From CALGLS01 sp964508085 (lineage in GTDB: Bacteria > Bacteroidota > Bacteroidia > Chitinophagales > Saprospiraceae), in the NCBI GenBank assembly GCA_964508085.1, contig CAZDTI010000060.1:1-27859 (forward strand): a DNA stretch of 27,859 nucleotides. The letters are read 5' to 3'. This document shows, in pieces, positions 25,179 to 27,859 of the stretch. The position numbers and the translations under genes were made by a program. Numbering within the stretch: position 1 is the first letter of the stretch; every line of letters begins with the position of its first letter. The notes beneath the pieces were generated by a model. The model ran no database searches. It was not told where the DNA came from and saw nothing but the letters and a program-made list of their open reading frames with translations.

Positions 25179-27227
25179 ATGCGTATACCATATATTTTCA
25201 TATTACTCTTTTTTTATGTTGGCTTGTCTTCGATATGTCAGGCTCAGGATGCCTCAGCAAATTATCAACGCCACTGGGAAATTCCTTCTCAAGGTTGCAT
25301 CAATTGGAACTTAGAAAATAATCAAAATTTACCGCACACTGATAACATCGAAATGGCAGGCAAGAAAGTAGCGGGAATTATTAGTTATACGATTGACACT
25401 TTAGGGATGTTATCTATTGAGCGACAAGTCTTTTTCCCACAATTGCATCCTTTTATAAAAGCAAACGAACCCGGCTGGTGGGTTTATCGGGCTTACCAAA
25501 AAGATATTTATAAAGACGATGTTCTTCCTCGGCTTTTTGTAGGAGACAAACGGTTTGTTCCTGGAAAGGTGAAAACAGTAACAATAGACGGTTTGCTGAA
25601 TTTTGAACACGAGCCTTCCAGTGGCCTAAAATTAAAACGCGAATTTTACCCAGACCCCTCCGCCCGTCTTTTTATAGAACGATGGACTTTGATCAATACA
25701 ACAGATTCTCTGATTTCCATGGTTTGCGGAAATACAATGTTACAGATAGAAGACTATGGCGCAGATGGAAAGTACACCCAATCCGTTTCATCAGATGCTC
25801 CATCGAAAGTTGACTTAAAACCCAACGAAGTTTTTTCTTTCTCTCTTAGAATAATGGCAAAGATGGAAAGCGAAGAATTTCCAACTACTGCGTCAGAAGT
25901 CTCCTTAACAGAAAGAAAAAAGCTCATTAATAATTTATCGAATGCTCTAATTTTAGAAACACCGGACCCTGTCCTTAACACGTTATTTACATTTTCAAAA
26001 ATAAGAGCCTCAGAGTCTATTTTTGATTCCAGAATGGGTTTGATTCATTCGCCGGGTGGTGGTCGTTACTATGTTGGTTTTTGGGCCAATGATCAAGCGG
26101 AATATATCAGTCCGTTATTTCCTTATCTCGGTTATGAAATCGGCAATGAATCCGCCATGAATTGTTACCGTGCTTTTGCCAAAGAGATGAATCCGGAATA
26201 CAAAGCCATTCGTTATGCTTTCGAAATGGAAAACCTAGTCCCACCCTTTGCCTTGGACCGTGGCGATGCAGCGATGATTGCCTACGGCGCGAGCCAATTT
26301 GCCCTAGCTAATGGCGATAGAAAAGCAGCAAAAGAACTGTGGCCGCTCATCGAATGGTGTTTAGAATATTGCCATCGTCAGCTCAACGAAAGAGGAGTCG
26401 TAAAATCAGAATCAGACGAAATGGAAGGCCGAATCGAAACGGGAAATGCGAATCTTTCCACAAGTTCCTTATATTACGGTGCTTTAGATAATTCTAGCCA
26501 TCTCGCCAATTCACTAGGAGCCTCTGAAGCTTCAATAATGTATTTGCAAAGAGCTAAAAACCTAGGTGCTGCCATTGAAAATTACTTTGGGGCTAAGGTT
26601 GAAGGTTTAGAAACTTATAAGTATTACGAGGAGCACCGTCACCTTCGTCATTGGATTTGTCTACCATTGGTAGTTGGAATTCATGAGCGCAAAGACGCAA
26701 CGATAGATGCATTATTTAACCGACTCTGGGCGGACGAAAACGGTGTCTACGTAGAAAAAAACTCGGATAACCCAGACATCTCCAAGATCTTCTGGGACAG
26801 AGGAACACTCTATGCTCTCCGAGGAACTTTCTACGCCGGTGCTACAGAAACGTCTTTGCAAAAGTTACAAGAATATTCTGGAGAACGATTGTTAGGAAAG
26901 CGAGTCCCATATGCTGTCGAAGCCTTTCCAGAAGGAAGTATGGCTCATCTTTCTGCCGAAAGTGGATTGTATTGCCGCATTTTTACAGAAGGAATGTTTG
27001 GGATCATGCCAACGGGGTTTAGTAGTTTTAACTGTACGCCGCGTTTGCCAAAAGATTGGCCAGAGATGAAATTGAAAAACATAAAAGCTTTTGGGGATGA
27101 TTTTGATATTGTGGTTTCCCGAAAGGGGGAGGAGTTGAATTTGCGCATTTTTAGTAATAAACAAAATGAAGTGATTACGGAGAAGGTGATTGAGGATGGA
27201 GAGACGATTTCTGTTTTGTTGAAATGA
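25179..27227 (+). CDS. Secreted six-hairpin (alpha/alpha)6-type glycosidase, family unassigned
   Basis: 682 residues. A Sec signal peptide (core IFILLFFYVGLSS, likely cleavage near CQAQ-DASA) sends it to the periplasm or beyond. The N-terminal part (about 30-245) looks like a beta-sandwich. From about 260 on, helical-barrel features appear: GGGRYYVGFWANDQAEYISPL with Asp305 and Glu308, then SESDEMEGRIETGN with Glu414 and Glu416, HLRHWICLPLV, and the closing TEGMFGIMPTGFSSF before a short beta domain. This layout resembles six-hairpin glycosidases such as GH78- or glycogen-debranching-like proteins, but I cannot assign a GH family and the catalytic acids are only candidates. As the only exported enzyme here it may trim a substrate before uptake. 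It ends 571 nt before the second symporter. Confidence 0.7.
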   Translation: MRIPYIFILLFFYVGLSSICQAQDASANYQRHWEIPSQGCINWNLENNQNLPHTDNIEMAGKKVAGIISYTIDTLGMLSIERQVFFPQLHPFIKANEPGWWVYRAYQKDIYKDDVLPRLFVGDKRFVPGKVKTVTIDGLLNFEHEPSSGLKLKREFYPDPSARLFIERWTLINTTDSLISMVCGNTMLQIEDYGADGKYTQSVSSDAPSKVDLKPNEVFSFSLRIMAKMESEEFPTTASEVSLTERKKLINNLSNALILETPDPVLNTLFTFSKIRASESIFDSRMGLIHSPGGGRYYVGFWANDQAEYISPLFPYLGYEIGNESAMNCYRAFAKEMNPEYKAIRYAFEMENLVPPFALDRGDAAMIAYGASQFALANGDRKAAKELWPLIEWCLEYCHRQLNERGVVKSESDEMEGRIETGNANLSTSSLYYGALDNSSHLANSLGASEASIMYLQRAKNLGAAIENYFGAKVEGLETYKYYEEHRHLRHWICLPLVVGIHERKDATIDALFNRLWADENGVYVEKNSDNPDISKIFWDRGTLYALRGTFYAGATETSLQKLQEYSGERLLGKRVPYAVEAFPEGSMAHLSAESGLYCRIFTEGMFGIMPTGFSSFNCTPRLPKDWPEMKLKNIKAFGDDFDIVVSRKGEELNLRIFSNKQNEVITEKVIEDGETISVLLK

Positions 27228-27351
27228 CTCGGGATACGGGAGATTCTTGTTATACGGTTTTAGATAGGCTTATTGCGGCTGATCTATTTAATGTCAGAAA
27301 GAGCCGCAAATATTTTCTAAATCGCGGGACTCTTAGTTATGCGATTTTTAA

Positions 27352-27375
27352 CACAAAGGCACAGAGGCACAAAGC
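27352..27375 (+). repeat. Tandem CACAAAGG/CACAGAGG/CACAAAGC repeat
   Basis: Three 8-nt units in a row. The CACAAAGGCACAGAGG-type string is, from my recollection, a dispersed repeat found in many unrelated bacterial genomes, often producing spurious ORFs with an NTKAQRHK-like translation, exactly as here. Confidence 0.55.
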
Positions 27376-27400
27376 CTTCTATCGCAATAGTTCACGTAGT

Positions 27401-27421
27401 AAAAATGCTTTCGCATTTTTT
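27401..27421. terminator. A/T-tract hairpin AAAAATGC-TTTC-GCATTTTTT
   Basis: A perfect 8-bp stem with a 4-nt TTTC loop and a T6 tail on the plus strand (the mirror image on the minus strand). It lies 174 nt after the glycosidase stop, between two ATAGTTCAC direct repeats (27387 and 27423). The stem is mostly A-T, so termination strength is uncertain. Confidence 0.4.
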
Positions 27422-27526
27422 CATAGTTCACAAAGGAAAAAATGGATGCAAAATTCGAAAGATAACTTACTGAGAAAGCCACGCTAGAAGGCCGCATCAT
27501 GTACGTTCAAGGGGCGGGCTGGGAAT

Positions 27527-27580
27527 GGCGAATCATGTGGGTGCGGGTGCCGGCCTGCGTGCAACAGCCTTTGATTCGCC
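27527..27580. repeat. GC-rich dyad with 9-bp arms
   Basis: GGCGAATCA (27527-27535) is the exact reverse complement of TGATTCGCC (27572-27580). An inner stem GCGGG/CCTGC (27543-27558) can form within it. The block is clearly more GC-rich than its surroundings, which suggests an inserted palindromic element. Confidence 0.45.
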
Positions 27581-27589
27581 TAGGGTTGA

Positions 27590-27621
27590 TCAAATCATCC
27601 AGTTGGTGATTTGAGCTTTTT
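27590..27621 (+). terminator. Candidate Rho-independent terminator
   Basis: TCAAATCA (27590-27597) pairs perfectly with TGATTTGA (27607-27614), and CCA/TGG can extend the stem inward past one bulge. GC and then five T follow. It would end transcripts arriving from the glycosidase operon before the second symporter unit. Confidence 0.5.
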
Positions 27622-27714
27622 GCCAATGCAAAAGTAACTCGTCGAAGACCTGCCGAAATGTTTAATTGAACAACTAAGCCTCCTCAAAAGACCAGATAAA
27701 TATTAGAGACTACG

Positions 27715-27791
27715 GAAGTTTATACGGCAATATAAACTTCTATTACACGATAAAAAAAGAGAAAACCACACTACTATTAAGTAAATAAAAA
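27715..27791 (+). promoter_or_regulatory. Second-symporter 5' leader: CGGCAA-loop hairpin plus AT-rich box
   Basis: GAAGTTTATA (27715-27724) pairs perfectly over 10 bp with TATAAACTTC (27731-27740) around a CGGCAA loop (27725-27730). The 16-nt string ATTAAGTAAATAAAAA follows at 27776-27791, ending 7 nt before the ATG. Loop and string are identical to those in the susC leader, while the stems differ in sequence. Confidence 0.58.
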
Positions 27792-27798
27792 CAACATC

Positions 27799-27859
27799 AT
27801 GACAACAGGAATTTCCAACATTGACATCGCCATTATCATCATTTACTTCATCGTCGTAA
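27799..27859 (+). CDS. Second SGLT-type sodium:solute symporter, 3' partial
   Basis: Only the first 20 codons are in the window, but the residues SNIDIAIIIIYF match SNIDIGIIIAYF at the start of the symporter at 19013, so this is very probably a paralogue (SSS family, inner membrane). It has its own leader hairpin and lies after a candidate terminator, so it probably forms a separate transcription unit from the glycosidase operon. Confidence 0.72.
   Translation, partial: MTTGISNIDIAIIIIYFIVV

Larger units (their letters stand above)
27228..27798. other. Repeat- and hairpin-rich 571-nt spacer
   Basis: No credible gene; the 87-codon ORF over its first half runs through repeats. Contents in order: an 8-bp stem TTGCGGCT/AGCCGCAA (27273-27309), a tandem CACAAAGG-type repeat (27352-27375), an AAAAATGC/GCATTTTT hairpin (27401-27420), a GC-rich block with a 9-bp dyad (27481-27580), a terminator-like hairpin (27590-27621), and the leader module of the second symporter (27715-27791). 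Confidence 0.6.

Noticed and set aside
27224..27487. 87-codon ORF overlapping the glycosidase stop (ATGA overlap)
   Set aside because: The overlap looks operon-like, but the translation crosses the CACAAAGG tandem repeat and hairpins (NTKAQRHK-type sequence), a known source of false ORFs; no domain or signal peptide is seen.
1..27859. CRISPR arrays, tRNA or rRNA genes, transposase or integrase genes
   Set aside because: I found no spaced repeat arrays, no cloverleaf with a CCA-type end and anticodon arm, and no mobile-element protein; the repeats seen are short and dispersed.

Overview
The window comes from an AT-rich Bacteroidota genome. The evidence is a SusC/SusD outer-membrane pair, lipoproteins with TTG-/TAnnTTTG-type rather than sigma70 promoters, almost no Shine-Dalgarno sequences, and very large FG-GAP/ASPIC-UnbV lipoproteins. 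That mix suggests a marine Saprospiria- or Cytophagia-like bacterium, but the class is a guess.

Layout: positions 1-483 hold the 3' part of an AlkB-type dioxygenase, convergent with galactokinase galK (minus strand, 492-1628). Divergent from galK is a GntR-family regulator with a sugar-receptor-like C-terminal domain (1929-2969), followed by susC (3100-6282) and susD (6495-8054). A strong intrinsic terminator (8136-8185) separates susCD from two tandem paralogous FG-GAP lipoprotein genes of about 1100 codons each (8203-11586 and 11623-14943). Next come glpD (15127-16800), a cytoplasmic GH36-like alpha-galactosidase (16869-18638), an SGLT-type sodium:solute symporter (19013-20584), a DUF5107/TPR protein (20788-24081), galM (24107-25147) and a secreted six-hairpin-type glycosidase (25179-27227). 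A second SGLT-type symporter starts at 27799 and runs off the window.

Taken together, alpha-galactosidase, mutarotase, galactokinase and glycerol-3-phosphate dehydrogenase fit the capture of a small galactoside. It would be imported through SusCD and a symporter and cleaved in the cytoplasm to galactose plus a second product. GlpD beside the alpha-galactosidase makes a galactosyl-glycerol (floridoside from red algae, or galactolipid head groups) an attractive, unproven substrate. No endo-acting polysaccharidase, glycerol kinase, galT or galE is visible here.

The intergenic DNA is unusually structured. The leaders of susC and of the second symporter share a hairpin with the same CGGCAA loop on different stems, followed by an identical 16-nt AT-rich string. 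A REP-like GC-rich repeat occurs between susC and susD and as an inverted pair after the alpha-galactosidase gene. A three-way-junction palindrome precedes the DUF5107 gene, and a cluster of short repeats and hairpins fills 27228-27714.
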